Source: Tahibacter aquaticus
GTDB taxonomy: Bacteria; Pseudomonadota; Gammaproteobacteria; Xanthomonadales; Rhodanobacteraceae
Direction: 5' to 3'
Length of the DNA: 64,000 nt
Assembly: GCF_004363655.1 (NCBI RefSeq)
Contig: NZ_SNZH01000008.1
Coordinates: 124,001-188,000, forward strand
The number at the start of each line of letters is the position of its first letter. The first letter of the stretch is position 1. Both the position numbers and the translations under genes were made by a program. Shown here in pieces: positions 51,338 through 59,680 of the stretch. A model generated the notes under the pieces. It made no database searches. It saw nothing but the letters and a program-made list of their open reading frames with translations, and was not told where the DNA came from.

Positions 51338-51988
51338 ATGACGATGCCGCAACGCGCCCTGGTCGTGGACGATCTCGCCGGCAGCCGCGCCTGGCTGGGG
51401 CGTGCGCTCGATCTGGCCTTTCCCGGTATCGAGGTTCAGCAGGCCAGCAACCTGGCCGAAGGCCTGGGCCTGATTGATCCGCCGCCACCGCTGGCCCTGA
51501 TCGACCTGGGCCTGCCCGACGGCAGCGGCGTGCAGCTGATCGAAGCCTTGCGCGCGAAATCGGCGCAGACCCTGTGCATCGTCGCCACCGTGTTCGATGA
51601 CGACGCGCACCTGTTTCCGGCCCTGCGCGCCGGCGCCGAAGGCTATGTGCTGAAGGACCAGTCGCACGAGGCACTGGCCGAGATGCTGCGCGGCATCGCG
51701 GCCGGCCAGCCGCCGCTGTCGCCATCGATCGCGCGGCGCCTGCTGCGCCATTTCCAGCCCTTGCCGCAGCCCGCGCCGATTGCCGCCGCAGAAGTGCTGA
51801 CGGCGCGCGAGACCGATGTGCTGCGCCTGATCGCCAAGGGCCTGACCCTGGCCGAGGCGGCAGGCCTGCTCGATCTGTCGCGGCATACCGTGGCCGGCTA
51901 TCTCAAGGCGATCTACCGCAAGCTCAGCGTGAATTCGCGCGCCGAGGCCGCGCTGGAAGCCACCCGGCGCGGCTTGGTCAATTACTGA
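51338..51988 (+). CDS. NarL/LuxR-type response regulator
   Basis: The 216-aa protein has a receiver domain (RALVVDDLAGSRAWLGRALDL, phospho-acceptor Asp56 in LALIDLGLPDGSG, YVLKDQSHEALAEML with the conserved Lys) and a C-terminal LuxR-type helix-turn-helix (LTARETDVLRLIAKGLTLAEAAGLLDLSRHTVAGYLKAIYRKLSVNSRAEAA). It is surely the partner of the histidine kinase encoded 4 nt upstream. It ends in a convergent gap with a GC hairpin (51991-52007). Its targets are not visible; I found no repeated inverted site nearby that could be assigned to it. Confidence 0.92.
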   Translation: MTMPQRALVVDDLAGSRAWLGRALDLAFPGIEVQQASNLAEGLGLIDPPPPLALIDLGLPDGSGVQLIEALRAKSAQTLCIVATVFDDDAHLFPALRAGAEGYVLKDQSHEALAEMLRGIAAGQPPLSPSIARRLLRHFQPLPQPAPIAAAEVLTARETDVLRLIAKGLTLAEAAGLLDLSRHTVAGYLKAIYRKLSVNSRAEAALEATRRGLVNY

Positions 51989-51990
51989 AA

Positions 51991-52007
51991 CCGCGGCGCG
52001 GCCGCGG
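51991..52007. terminator. GC-rich hairpin in a convergent gap
   Basis: CCGCGGC (51991-51997) and GCCGCGG (52001-52007) form a 7-bp stem with a GCG loop, 2 nt after the response-regulator stop and 16 nt before the end of the opposing gene. There is no T-tract, so the terminator function is tentative. Confidence 0.4.
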
Positions 52008-52023
52008 CTTCAGCCGTCGTTGC

Positions 52024-52833
52024 TCAGGCGCGGCGCCAGCTGAACAAGCCGCAGCCGGCCAGCAGCAGCGCCATCAGCAGCATGCCCAGCCGATCCAGTG
52101 CCGGCACCGGCACCGCCGGCGTGCCCGTGCCCGCGCCGCCGCCGACCTGGGCCGAGCCGAAGCCGTCCACGTAGACATAGCCGGCGTGGCCGCCGAGCGA
52201 GCAGTCGGCGCCGATCACGGTCAGTTCGATCTGCTGGCCGACCGTGCCGGCCGGCAGCACCGCATCGACATTCTGGAAAGGGAGAAATTTCCACGTACCC
52301 GTGCCCTGCTGGAAGGTGACGCCGGGCTGGCCGGAATAGGCGAACTGTTCGAACAGCACGCTGTTGTCGGCGACGTTGCGCACCACGACGTAGAAGTACG
52401 GCTGTTCTTCCGGCGAGTGCGACGGATCGTCCAGCACCGGTGCGAACGAGAAGCGCAGGTGCGGCAGGCCGTCGGCCGGATCGATGTCGGCCGCGGTGAC
52501 GGTGTCGGTCTGGCGCAGCGTGGTGACGATGGCGTTGGTGCCTTCGTCGTTGATCTTGGCGGTATAGCGGCCGACGCGGGGCAGGACGATGCCCGGTGCG
52601 CGCGGATCGGCGGTGGCGCCGACCAGGCTGGCCGGACCGGTGGCGCCTGGGTTGATCTGCACGCTGGCGCCGGTGAAGGGCGGAGCGCCGGCCAGGCCGG
52701 GATTGGTGCCGCCGCCCAGGGTCCAGCCGGCGAAACTGTTTTGTTCGAAGCCGCCGTTGGTAAACACGGCCTCGCTGGCGCTGGCGCAGACCAGCAGGGA
52801 AACGGCGGCAATCAGGCGAAAGCGGTTACGCAT
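52024..52833 (-). CDS. Secreted surface protein with IPTL/PEP-CTERM-like sorting tail
   Basis: The 269-aa product has a signal peptide (FRLIAAVSLLVCASASEA) and a beta-rich body beginning VFTNGGFEQNSFAGWTLGGGTNPG, the typical opening of a carbohydrate-binding/'choice-of-anchor' jelly-roll domain. It ends VPVPALDRLGMLLMALLLAGCGLFSWRRA: a short Pro motif, one hydrophobic helix and a basic end, the three-part signal used by exosortase-type systems (close to the IPTL-CTERM form). The protein would be cut and anchored or released at the cell surface. The sorting enzyme is not in this window. The ATG at 52833 follows GGAG at 6 nt. Confidence 0.75.
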   Translation of the reverse strand: MRNRFRLIAAVSLLVCASASEAVFTNGGFEQNSFAGWTLGGGTNPGLAGAPPFTGASVQINPGATGPASLVGATADPRAPGIVLPRVGRYTAKINDEGTNAIVTTLRQTDTVTAADIDPADGLPHLRFSFAPVLDDPSHSPEEQPYFYVVVRNVADNSVLFEQFAYSGQPGVTFQQGTGTWKFLPFQNVDAVLPAGTVGQQIELTVIGADCSLGGHAGYVYVDGFGSAQVGGGAGTGTPAVPVPALDRLGMLLMALLLAGCGLFSWRRA

Positions 52834-52885
52834 GACATCTCCAGAAACACGGGCCGCGCTGGCGGCGTTAGGGAACACAAGGAAT

Positions 52886-53347
52886 TCAGTCGACGGCCCG
52901 GGCCAGGCTGCTGCCGGCCACCAGGCGCACACCCGGTATGGCCTGCTGCGCCGCGGCGAGCAGGGCGGCACGCTCGTTCGGCGGCGCGTCGTGCATAAGG
53001 TCGAAGGCCAGGGCGAACTGGCGCTGCGGCCCGAGTTCGGCCGCGCGCAGGCTGCGGGCAATGCAGGCATGCCGCTGCAGGCAGGCGCTTTCGTGGACGC
53101 GCAGCACCTGGGCGCGCCAGTGTTCGACCTGGGCGGCGCTGGTACCGGCAGCAAATACCGCCACGTAGTCGAAGCGCGTCTGCGTGCCGATGGCCTCGCT
53201 GTCGCCGCGCGGCTCGCGCAGGCCGGCAACGGCATACACGGCCAGCGCCGCAGCGGCGAGCAGCAGCAAGGCACCCATGGCGCGGCGGATTCGGCGCGAC
53301 AACGCCCGTTGCGGCCGGTTGGCCGGCAGGCTCAGTGGCATAGCCAT
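52886..53347 (-). CDS. Small single-pass membrane protein, unknown function
   Basis: I do not recognise this 153-aa protein. It has a basic cytoplasmic N-terminus (PANRPQRALSRRIRRAM), one membrane helix at about 32-52 (GALLLLAAAALAVYAVAGL) and an extracytoplasmic domain of about 100 residues with a Cys pair (ESACLQRHACIARSL). The ATG at 53347 is preceded by AGGGGAA at 7 nt, better than the upstream in-frame start at 53440. It lies 52 nt upstream of the sorted surface protein on the same strand, so the two may be cotranscribed. Confidence 0.7.
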   Translation of the reverse strand: MAMPLSLPANRPQRALSRRIRRAMGALLLLAAAALAVYAVAGLREPRGDSEAIGTQTRFDYVAVFAAGTSAAQVEHWRAQVLRVHESACLQRHACIARSLRAAELGPQRQFALAFDLMHDAPPNERAALLAAAQQAIPGVRLVAGSSLARAVD

Positions 53348-53562
53348 CGGATTTCCCCTGTGAGCAGCAGCGCTCGATTGCGAAACGCTGCCGTATGCAG
53401 GGAATGGTAGAAATATGTGACGCAGTTCCGTACCCCGCATTCAGGGGGTAGGGAAAGAATTCCTCAGTACCGCGTCACTTTTCCGCTGCGCCAGCGCCAC
53501 GACCGCCGTCGAAACGTCTGCACGCAGGGAGCGGGCGCAGGTCCGAGGATTCCTGGCCCCGC

Positions 53563-56208
53563 TCAGCGCAGGGAAAAGGAACAGACCTGTTGCGTATCCA
53601 TGTCCAGATGCAGCAGGCGGCCGCGGCCATCGACCCAGAGCAGCTGCGCGCCGCGATGGCAGACCTGGGCGGTGGGGCCCGGCCAGTCCAGCTGCAGCAC
53701 GCATTGCGGATCGTCGAAGCGGAAGATCCGGTAGTGCAGCGCCTCGCCGCCGCTCAGTGCGGCCAGCACCATGCTGTCGAGCAGCAGGTTGGCGCAATGC
53801 GATACCGCGGCCAGCGGGTCGGTCAGGGCGAAGGTTGCCGGTGCAGGCGGCGCCGGGCAGTTCGTGTAGCGCAGCTGCAGTGCGCCCTGGCTATCGCGCT
53901 CCAGCGCGGCTTGCCGCACTGCGCGGCGGAACAGCAGCGGTTGCTGCTGTGGATCGGGATCGACGCGCTGGCGCACTGCCAGGCGCCGCTGCGTTCCTTC
54001 GTAGCACCAGTGCTCGAAACCCTGCGGCGTGTGCACGAGGTAGCTTTCGTTGTCGCCGTCGAAGCTGACCACGCCGATCAGGCCCGGCGTTTCCACCTGC
54101 CACAGCACGTTCAGCTCGCTGTTGGCGGTATCCAGCTGCTGGATCTCGCGGCTGCTGCAGACGCTCCAGCGCAGGCCGTCGAAACGCCGGTTGAAGCGTT
54201 GCAGCGGCAGCTCGCCCAGGTCGCTCATGCGCTGGTTGACCAGGTCCAGCCGGGTCACGCGCATGCGGTTCTCGCGCCGGGCAACGGCCAGGGCGACACG
54301 GCCGTTGTCGGCCATCACCAGGTCATGCGCCGGCACCGCATAGCGCTGCAGGGTCTGGCCGCTGGCATCGACCACGGCGGCGCCGATTTCGCCGAGGGCG
54401 ACCAGATAACGCCCGGGCGCGAGGAACGCTGCGTCGCTGATGCCGTGCAGGCCGGCGGCAGGCGGCTGCACCAGCAGTGGCCTCTTGCGTTTCAGCAGTG
54501 GCTGGACAGTGCCCGCATGCGGCAGCTGCCAGCCCGGCAGATCGGCGTCGAGCACGCGGTCGCGGGCGCGCGTACGCAGCCGGTCCAGCTCTTTTCCACT
54601 CAGGGAATTCTGGTTTTGTGCACGATCGGCAGCCAGCGCCGGCAGCAGCAGCGCAGTCAGCCGACTCAAGGCTTCGTTCTGTTGCGGCGATGCCAGCAGC
54701 ATCTGCGCAACAGCGGCACGTTCGGCCGGCGCGCTGGCCGGGTCGGCCAGCGTATCCAGCCGTGCCGCCTGCCGGGCCAGCGAATCGGGCAGCACGATGG
54801 CGCGCTGTACCAGGGCGCGCGCGCCGAATACGGCACCGGCGGCTTCGGCGGCGGTCAGCCAGCGCGTGGCTTCGTCGTGCATGTCGGCCAGCGGCCAGAC
54901 CGCATCCACGGCGAGCAGCCATTCGCCACGCACGACCAGGCTGCGGCCCCATTCGCGGCGCAGTTCGCCGGCCAGTTCCGCATGGCTGTCCTGCAGCAGC
55001 GCCACCGCGTCGGCGAACGCGTTGTCGCGCCGCGCCACCAGCAGCGCGCGGCGCGTGTCGCCGGCCAGCAGCAACAGCCGCACGATGCTGCCCGCCGGCA
55101 TGTCCCAGCCCAGCGCGAGTTCCGCTGCCTGCACGGCGCGGTCGTGGCGCAGCAGATAGTCCAGCGCTTCCTGGCGCGCGTTCAGCAGCTCGGCCAGTAC
55201 GAATACAGCTTCGTCGACGCGGCCGGCGCGGTCCAGGCGCTGGAACGCCTGGCGGTAGAGCTGGCGCAGGTGTTCGCGCAGCTGCGCCGGCAGGCCGATG
55301 CCGGTACTCGCGCCCAGGCCGCTGCTCAGGCTCAATTCCGTCCGCCGTCCCGGCGCGCCGAACGACTGGCCCAGCGATGCGTCGGCCTTGCCGTCCAGCG
55401 GCAGGGCATGGCGCAGCGCTTCGTCCAGGTCTTGCCTGTCGAACAGGTCCAGCAGGCGGCGCAGATAGATGCCCTGGCGCCAGCCGACCAGGCGGGCCGC
55501 GCCGCTCAGCGTCGCCATCTTTGCCAGCCAGTGGCGCCAGGCCTGGGGCACTGACTTGCTGCGCCGCTGTGCCAGCGCGCCGCCATCGTGCGGCGGGGTG
55601 GCGGTGTCTGAGGCGGTGCGCGCCAGCCAGCCCAGCGCGCGTTGCAGCAGGCCGGGCCTGCGCGGCGCATGGGCGGACTGGCGCTGCCGCAGGGACTGGA
55701 AGAATTTCTGCACGCCGGCGCTGGGCGGCGGAATTTTCTTGTCGAGGATGTCGCGCAGCGCCTTGCCCATCGGCGGCGGCGTGCGTTCCCGCGGCGCCGG
55801 TGCGAATTCGAAGGTTTCGTGCAGGGCGTAGTCGTTCAATGCGATATGCCGCGACAGATCCAGCGGCACGCCGTCGCTCAGGCGCAATGCCTGTACCTGG
55901 GCGCCGCCGATCAGACCGAGGTCGGCTCCGGCGAGCCTGCGGCGTTCGTCGTCGCGCAGCGGTCCGCTGAGCAGGGTGCCGTCGACGCGGCACAGCGGCA
56001 GGCCCTGGCCCTGGGCGCAATCGCGCCAGTGTGGCTGGGCAAAGCAGAGCAGGTCGCCCGCGTTCAAGCGCAGCGCCTGGGCCCGCGGCTGCCAGGCGGC
56101 CAGCAGCAGCTGTTCGCGCTGCGCTGCGGTATACAACTGCGCATCGAACCACAATGCCGCCACGCGCTGGTGGCCCTGCCATAGCGGCTGGCGTACCGGG
56201 CTGTTCAT
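53563..56208 (-). CDS. bpX6-like beta-propeller component of a MoxR-vWA ternary system
   Basis: The 881-aa cytoplasmic protein is the last gene of the MoxR operon; its ATG overlaps the vWA gene's stop as ATGA. The N-terminal 130 residues (WQGHQRVAALWFDAQLYTAAQREQLLLAAWQPRAQALRLNAGDLLCFAQPHW) resemble the bpX6 domain defined in these systems. Residues about 150-270 are basic and linker-like. About 270-560 is made of helical hairpins (FQRLDRAGRVDEAVFVLAELLNARQEALDYLLRHDRAVQAAELAL...). The last 300 residues have the repeating beta pattern of a propeller (YLVALGEIGAAVVDASGQTLQRYAVPAHDLVMADNGRVALAVARR). No enzymatic motif was seen. The name rests on pattern and on operon context. Such proteins are thought to be recognition or scaffold subunits. 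Confidence 0.72.
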   Translation of the reverse strand: MNSPVRQPLWQGHQRVAALWFDAQLYTAAQREQLLLAAWQPRAQALRLNAGDLLCFAQPHWRDCAQGQGLPLCRVDGTLLSGPLRDDERRRLAGADLGLIGGAQVQALRLSDGVPLDLSRHIALNDYALHETFEFAPAPRERTPPPMGKALRDILDKKIPPPSAGVQKFFQSLRQRQSAHAPRRPGLLQRALGWLARTASDTATPPHDGGALAQRRSKSVPQAWRHWLAKMATLSGAARLVGWRQGIYLRRLLDLFDRQDLDEALRHALPLDGKADASLGQSFGAPGRRTELSLSSGLGASTGIGLPAQLREHLRQLYRQAFQRLDRAGRVDEAVFVLAELLNARQEALDYLLRHDRAVQAAELALGWDMPAGSIVRLLLLAGDTRRALLVARRDNAFADAVALLQDSHAELAGELRREWGRSLVVRGEWLLAVDAVWPLADMHDEATRWLTAAEAAGAVFGARALVQRAIVLPDSLARQAARLDTLADPASAPAERAAVAQMLLASPQQNEALSRLTALLLPALAADRAQNQNSLSGKELDRLRTRARDRVLDADLPGWQLPHAGTVQPLLKRKRPLLVQPPAAGLHGISDAAFLAPGRYLVALGEIGAAVVDASGQTLQRYAVPAHDLVMADNGRVALAVARRENRMRVTRLDLVNQRMSDLGELPLQRFNRRFDGLRWSVCSSREIQQLDTANSELNVLWQVETPGLIGVVSFDGDNESYLVHTPQGFEHWCYEGTQRRLAVRQRVDPDPQQQPLLFRRAVRQAALERDSQGALQLRYTNCPAPPAPATFALTDPLAAVSHCANLLLDSMVLAALSGGEALHYRIFRFDDPQCVLQLDWPGPTAQVCHRGAQLLWVDGRGRLLHLDMDTQQVCSFSLR

Positions 56209-58004
56209 GCGTCGCTGCCCAGGTGCAGCAGCAGGCGCTGCGAGGCCACGTCGATCAGCAGCAGCTCGCGCCGGGCATTGATCAGGGCTACGCGTTCGCC
56301 GTTGTCCGATAACGCGGCATGCTGGATCTCCACGTCGGACAGATGAATCTCCTGCGCCTGCGGCGTATACACGTGCAGGCGGCGCCGGGACGCATCCAGC
56401 CCCAGCGGCGCGTAGGTCTGCGGCGCCTGCGGGTTGACCGCCAGGCCGACGATGCGTACCTGCTCGGGCGTGCTCGCTTCGCCCGGTTGGAATTTGCCTT
56501 TTGCATAATGCAGCAATTTCCAGTGCGATGGGCCGTTGCTGCCGCGCAGGCTTGCGTAGGCGCAGCTGCCGTTCCAGCCGTCGTCCTCCAGCCGCCCGGC
56601 CAGGAAGGCCGTGTCGGCCGCATGCACGGTCGAGGTGCGTGCCAGCAGTTTGCGCGGCCCCTGCAGCGGGATGTGCTGCAGTTCGATCTGTCCGGCGCCG
56701 GCGATCGCCACGATGGCCTGGTCGGTTGCTGCATCGTGCAGGGCCAGCACCTGGCGCGTCAGCGCCGTGGCGTGGTTTGTCGCGCCGCGCGGCCAGGACG
56801 AGGTCCAGTCGGCCAGGTTACCCGCGTGATCGAGCAGTAGAAGGCGATTGCCAGCCTGCGCGTTGCCGATCGGCGACTGCAGCAGGCCGCGCAGCCAGCG
56901 GCCCTGGCCGGTGGCTGCTTTGAATTCCTCCGGCGGGGGGCGCGACCAGGCCTTGAAACCGCCGAGTTTCCAGCCGCGCAGATGACCGTCGACAGACAAC
57001 ACGCCGCCGATGCGGCCATCGTTGAAGACAGCGCCGATCAGGCTGGCATTGCGGCGCCATTGCTGCGACGACAGGCTTGCCGCGGCGCCGCTGCGGTCGG
57101 ACAGCTGTACCAGCAGCAATTCGTTGCCGCCGAGCAGCGCTACGGCCAGGCGCTGGCCGCTGCGGTCCAGCAGCGGCGGCTGGGTCAGCGCAATGCGATG
57201 GCCGGCCGACTTCACGGCGGCCTTGCGCGCTGCCGCCACGCCGGTGAATTCGCCGCGCAGCAGGCGTACCGCGGCGCGGGGCGGCAGCGGCGGCAGCACC
57301 GCCTCGCGCTGCGCCCGGGCACTGGCCATGCACAGCGCGACGCTGCCGTCGAGACAGCGGCGCAGCTGCACGGTATGCGTAGCGGGCAGTTCCTGCGGCT
57401 GGTCGGATACCACCCAGCATTCCGCCGGGGCCTGCGGCAAGTGCGCCAGTTCTACGCGCCAGAACGCCGCCATGTCGGCGTCCGCCGTCTGCCATTGGCG
57501 TTGCGTCAGCAGCTGTTGCAGATCGCTGGCCTGGCTCAGCCCGTGCATTGTCCTGCTGCCTTGCAGGCTGCCCCAGCCGAACTGGGCGCCCAGGCGTTCG
57601 GCGCGCTGGGCCAGCAGTATCGCCAGCGCCAGCTGCACCAGGCGCGGTGCGCCGAGCTGGCCGGGGCCGCTGTCGAACAATGCAACAATGTGCAGTCTGC
57701 TGCGCGGCCGCACCAGGCGCGGACTGAGAAACACGTGTTCACCGGCAATCGCGCGGCGCAGGAACTCGTCCGGTTCGGCCTCGGCCAGCGCCCATTCGCT
57801 GAGCAGCAGGCGTTCGTAGCTGCCGCGCCGGCGCAGGTCGTCGATGCCGTCGGGAATGGCGTCGCCCCGGCTTTCCCGCGCGTGCAGCGGTGCCAGCAGC
57901 GGCTGCAGCCGGCGCAGCAGGTCGCCCAGTGCCGCCGCCAGTTCGTCGTCGAACCAGGCCAGGTACTGGCGCCAGGGCAGTAGCGGCGAAGGCAGGTGCT
58001 GCAC
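56205..58004 (-). CDS. vWA / beta-propeller protein of a MoxR ternary system
   Basis: The 599-aa product has an N-terminal helical part (PLLPWRQYLAWFDDELAAALGDLLRRLQPLL), then a vWA-like domain at about 103-230 with LHIVALFDSGPGQLGAPRLVQLALAILLAQRAERLG. The metal-ion site, normally DxSxS, is degenerate here as D111-S-G-P-G. From about 255 to the end the sequence has propeller-like repeats (GQRLAVALLGGNELLLVQLSDRSG, IAGAGQIELQHIPLQG, DNGERVALINARRELLLIDVASQR). vWA proteins typically work with MoxR AAA+ ATPases as adaptors that present substrates. The start is a GTG 2 nt past the stop of the small upstream gene; no better start was seen. Its end overlaps the bpX6-like gene by 4 nt. Confidence 0.75.
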   Translation of the reverse strand: MQHLPSPLLPWRQYLAWFDDELAAALGDLLRRLQPLLAPLHARESRGDAIPDGIDDLRRRGSYERLLLSEWALAEAEPDEFLRRAIAGEHVFLSPRLVRPRSRLHIVALFDSGPGQLGAPRLVQLALAILLAQRAERLGAQFGWGSLQGSRTMHGLSQASDLQQLLTQRQWQTADADMAAFWRVELAHLPQAPAECWVVSDQPQELPATHTVQLRRCLDGSVALCMASARAQREAVLPPLPPRAAVRLLRGEFTGVAAARKAAVKSAGHRIALTQPPLLDRSGQRLAVALLGGNELLLVQLSDRSGAAASLSSQQWRRNASLIGAVFNDGRIGGVLSVDGHLRGWKLGGFKAWSRPPPEEFKAATGQGRWLRGLLQSPIGNAQAGNRLLLLDHAGNLADWTSSWPRGATNHATALTRQVLALHDAATDQAIVAIAGAGQIELQHIPLQGPRKLLARTSTVHAADTAFLAGRLEDDGWNGSCAYASLRGSNGPSHWKLLHYAKGKFQPGEASTPEQVRIVGLAVNPQAPQTYAPLGLDASRRRLHVYTPQAQEIHLSDVEIQHAALSDNGERVALINARRELLLIDVASQRLLLHLGSDA

Positions 58005-58006
58005 GT

Positions 58007-58420
58007 TCAGGCCCAGCGTGCGGCGATGGCCGCCAGCAGCTCGGCGCTGGCCGGCTGCAGCCGGTCCAGCGGCACGATCTGCGCCGGCGCCGGCAGCAGC
58101 AGGTAGGCACGGCGGCCATGGCGTTGCTGGATTGCGTGCTGCAGCAGGTCCAGCGCCACTTCCGGACGCTGCGCCGTCGGCAGCCACAGGCTGGGGCAAT
58201 GCGGCCGCGGCGCGGCATAGATCGCGCCTTCGCACCAGGGCAAGGTGTCGCTGCTGCCGCAGAGCAGCAGCAGATCGGCATGCGCCGCCAGCAGCCAGTC
58301 GGTGCCGGCCTGGTCCAGTCGCGCCATCGCCAGGCGATGCAGTTCGCGCGCGGCCGCGCCCGAGGCCAGTACGGCCTGGGCCGGCGGCGGTTCGGCTTCG
58401 GCCTGCCACGACCAGTTCAT
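58007..58420 (-). CDS. Small component of the MoxR-vWA ternary system, possibly bpX5-like
   Basis: The 137-aa protein is encoded between the MoxR ATPase and the vWA protein; its ATG overlaps the MoxR stop as ATGA. It has no signal or membrane helix. The visible features are an acidic N-terminus (WQAEAEPPPAQAVLASGAAARELHRLAMARL), then WLLAAHADLLLLCGSSDTLPWCEGAIYAAPRPHCPSLWLP, and YLLLPAPAQIVPLDRLQPASAELL at the end. In published descriptions of MoxR-vWA-beta-propeller systems a short protein often takes this position and is named bpX5. I assign it by position and size and could not confirm it by sequence. Confidence 0.55.
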   Translation of the reverse strand: MNWSWQAEAEPPPAQAVLASGAAARELHRLAMARLDQAGTDWLLAAHADLLLLCGSSDTLPWCEGAIYAAPRPHCPSLWLPTAQRPEVALDLLQHAIQQRHGRRAYLLLPAPAQIVPLDRLQPASAELLAAIAARWA

Positions 58421-59535
58421 CCCAGATTGGCCAGCAGCACGGCCAGCTTGCGCCGCAGCGCGGCCAGTTCCGCCGGCAGCGCCCCGGTGGCGAAATTCGC
58501 ATCGATCTCGCGCAATACCGCTTCCACGCGGCCGGCCTCGATCGCTTCGTCGGCGAGGCAGTGCTGCGCCGCTTCGGCCAGGCGGGCGATCCGCGAAGGC
58601 GGCTGCAGCGAAGCGGCTTCGACCGCCGCGCGCAAGGTCGGATTGGCTGCCGCAGCCAGGCTGTCGCGCAGTACATCCTGCGCCGCCAGCTGCGCTTCGC
58701 GCGTCGGCAGTACATAGAACAGCGGCCACAGATCCTGCGCCTGCGCCACTTCGCGCCCGGCCAGTACCGTGGCCGCGGCGATCAGCCGCTGCGCCTTGAC
58801 GATGCGCCGGTCCGACAGGTTCAGCCCCGCGCCGCGCAGCTGGCGTAGCGCATTGGCCAGTGCCGGACGCACGCCCTCCATCTGCACCTGCAGCACGCGC
58901 TGGCTGAGCAGGTCCAGGTCGGCCAGGTCGGCGCAATGGCCCGGCGCCTGCTGCTCTGCCGCCCAGCCGCCGGCGAGCAGCGCTTCCAGCTGGTGATCGG
59001 GCACCGCATCGATGAACACATGAATGAGAAAGCGGTCGGCGAACGCGGCCAGCGAGTCGTCCTCGGGCAGCGCATTGGCCGCGCCGACGCACACCCGCAG
59101 CGGACAGGCGATATGCGTGTGACCGCGGCGGAAGCGGCGTTCGTTGAGTACGCCGAGCAGGGTATTCAGGATGGCGGTGGAGCCGAGGAAAACCTCGTCC
59201 AGGAAAGCCACCTCGGCTTCGGGCAGCATGCCGCTGACGTCGGTCTCGACGGTGCCCTCGCGCAGCTTGCGCAGGTCGACGGCGCCGAACAGCTCGCTGG
59301 GTTCGGTGAAGCGGCCAAGGAGGTATTCGAAATAGCGCCCGCCGATCGCTCGGGCCACGCGGCGTACTACCGCGCTCTTGGCCGTGCCGGGCGGGCCGAT
59401 GATCAGCAAGTGTTCCTGCGCTACCGCGGCCAATACGATGAGTTCGGCCAGTTGTTCGCGGCCGATCAGCCCGGCTGTGGCGGAGTGGGCCAGCTCGCGC
59501 AGGCGCGCGGCGGCCGTTGGAATGGTGTTAGGCAT
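58417..59535 (-). CDS. MoxR-family AAA+ ATPase
   Basis: The 372-aa ATPase heads the ternary-system operon. Walker A is IIGPPGTAKSAVVRRVA (about residues 43-59), followed by the MoxR-typical YFEYLLGRFTEPSELFGAVDL and Walker B EVAFLDEVFLGS. Sensor-type LRVCVGAANALPEDDSLAAFADRFLIHVFID and a C-terminal lid/helical part follow. This sequence (RFTEPSELFG) places it near the RavA/MoxR AAA+ group, which act with vWA partners as chaperones or remodelling machines. Its promoter should lie in the 145-bp gap to the LpxL-like gene; I saw no clear -35/-10 pair or Shine-Dalgarno there. Confidence 0.9.
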   Translation of the reverse strand: MPNTIPTAAARLRELAHSATAGLIGREQLAELIVLAAVAQEHLLIIGPPGTAKSAVVRRVARAIGGRYFEYLLGRFTEPSELFGAVDLRKLREGTVETDVSGMLPEAEVAFLDEVFLGSTAILNTLLGVLNERRFRRGHTHIACPLRVCVGAANALPEDDSLAAFADRFLIHVFIDAVPDHQLEALLAGGWAAEQQAPGHCADLADLDLLSQRVLQVQMEGVRPALANALRQLRGAGLNLSDRRIVKAQRLIAAATVLAGREVAQAQDLWPLFYVLPTREAQLAAQDVLRDSLAAAANPTLRAAVEAASLQPPSRIARLAEAAQHCLADEAIEAGRVEAVLREIDANFATGALPAELAALRRKLAVLLANLG

Positions 59536-59680
59536 GGATAAGCAATCGCAATCGGAACAAAAACCGGCGCATGCTGCGGGCGCTGCCGGACGGCAGTGAG
59601 CCAGGGCGCTGCGCGACGAAACCCGGTCAGTACAGGGGCCGTCACCGCATCACCGTCGCGGCAAGCAGACCCCGAACACC

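Noticed and set aside
53448-53470. Inverted repeat TACCCC...GGGGTA in the gap before the bpX6-like gene end
   Set aside because: Short stem with a bulge and no T-tract; too weak to call a terminator or operator.
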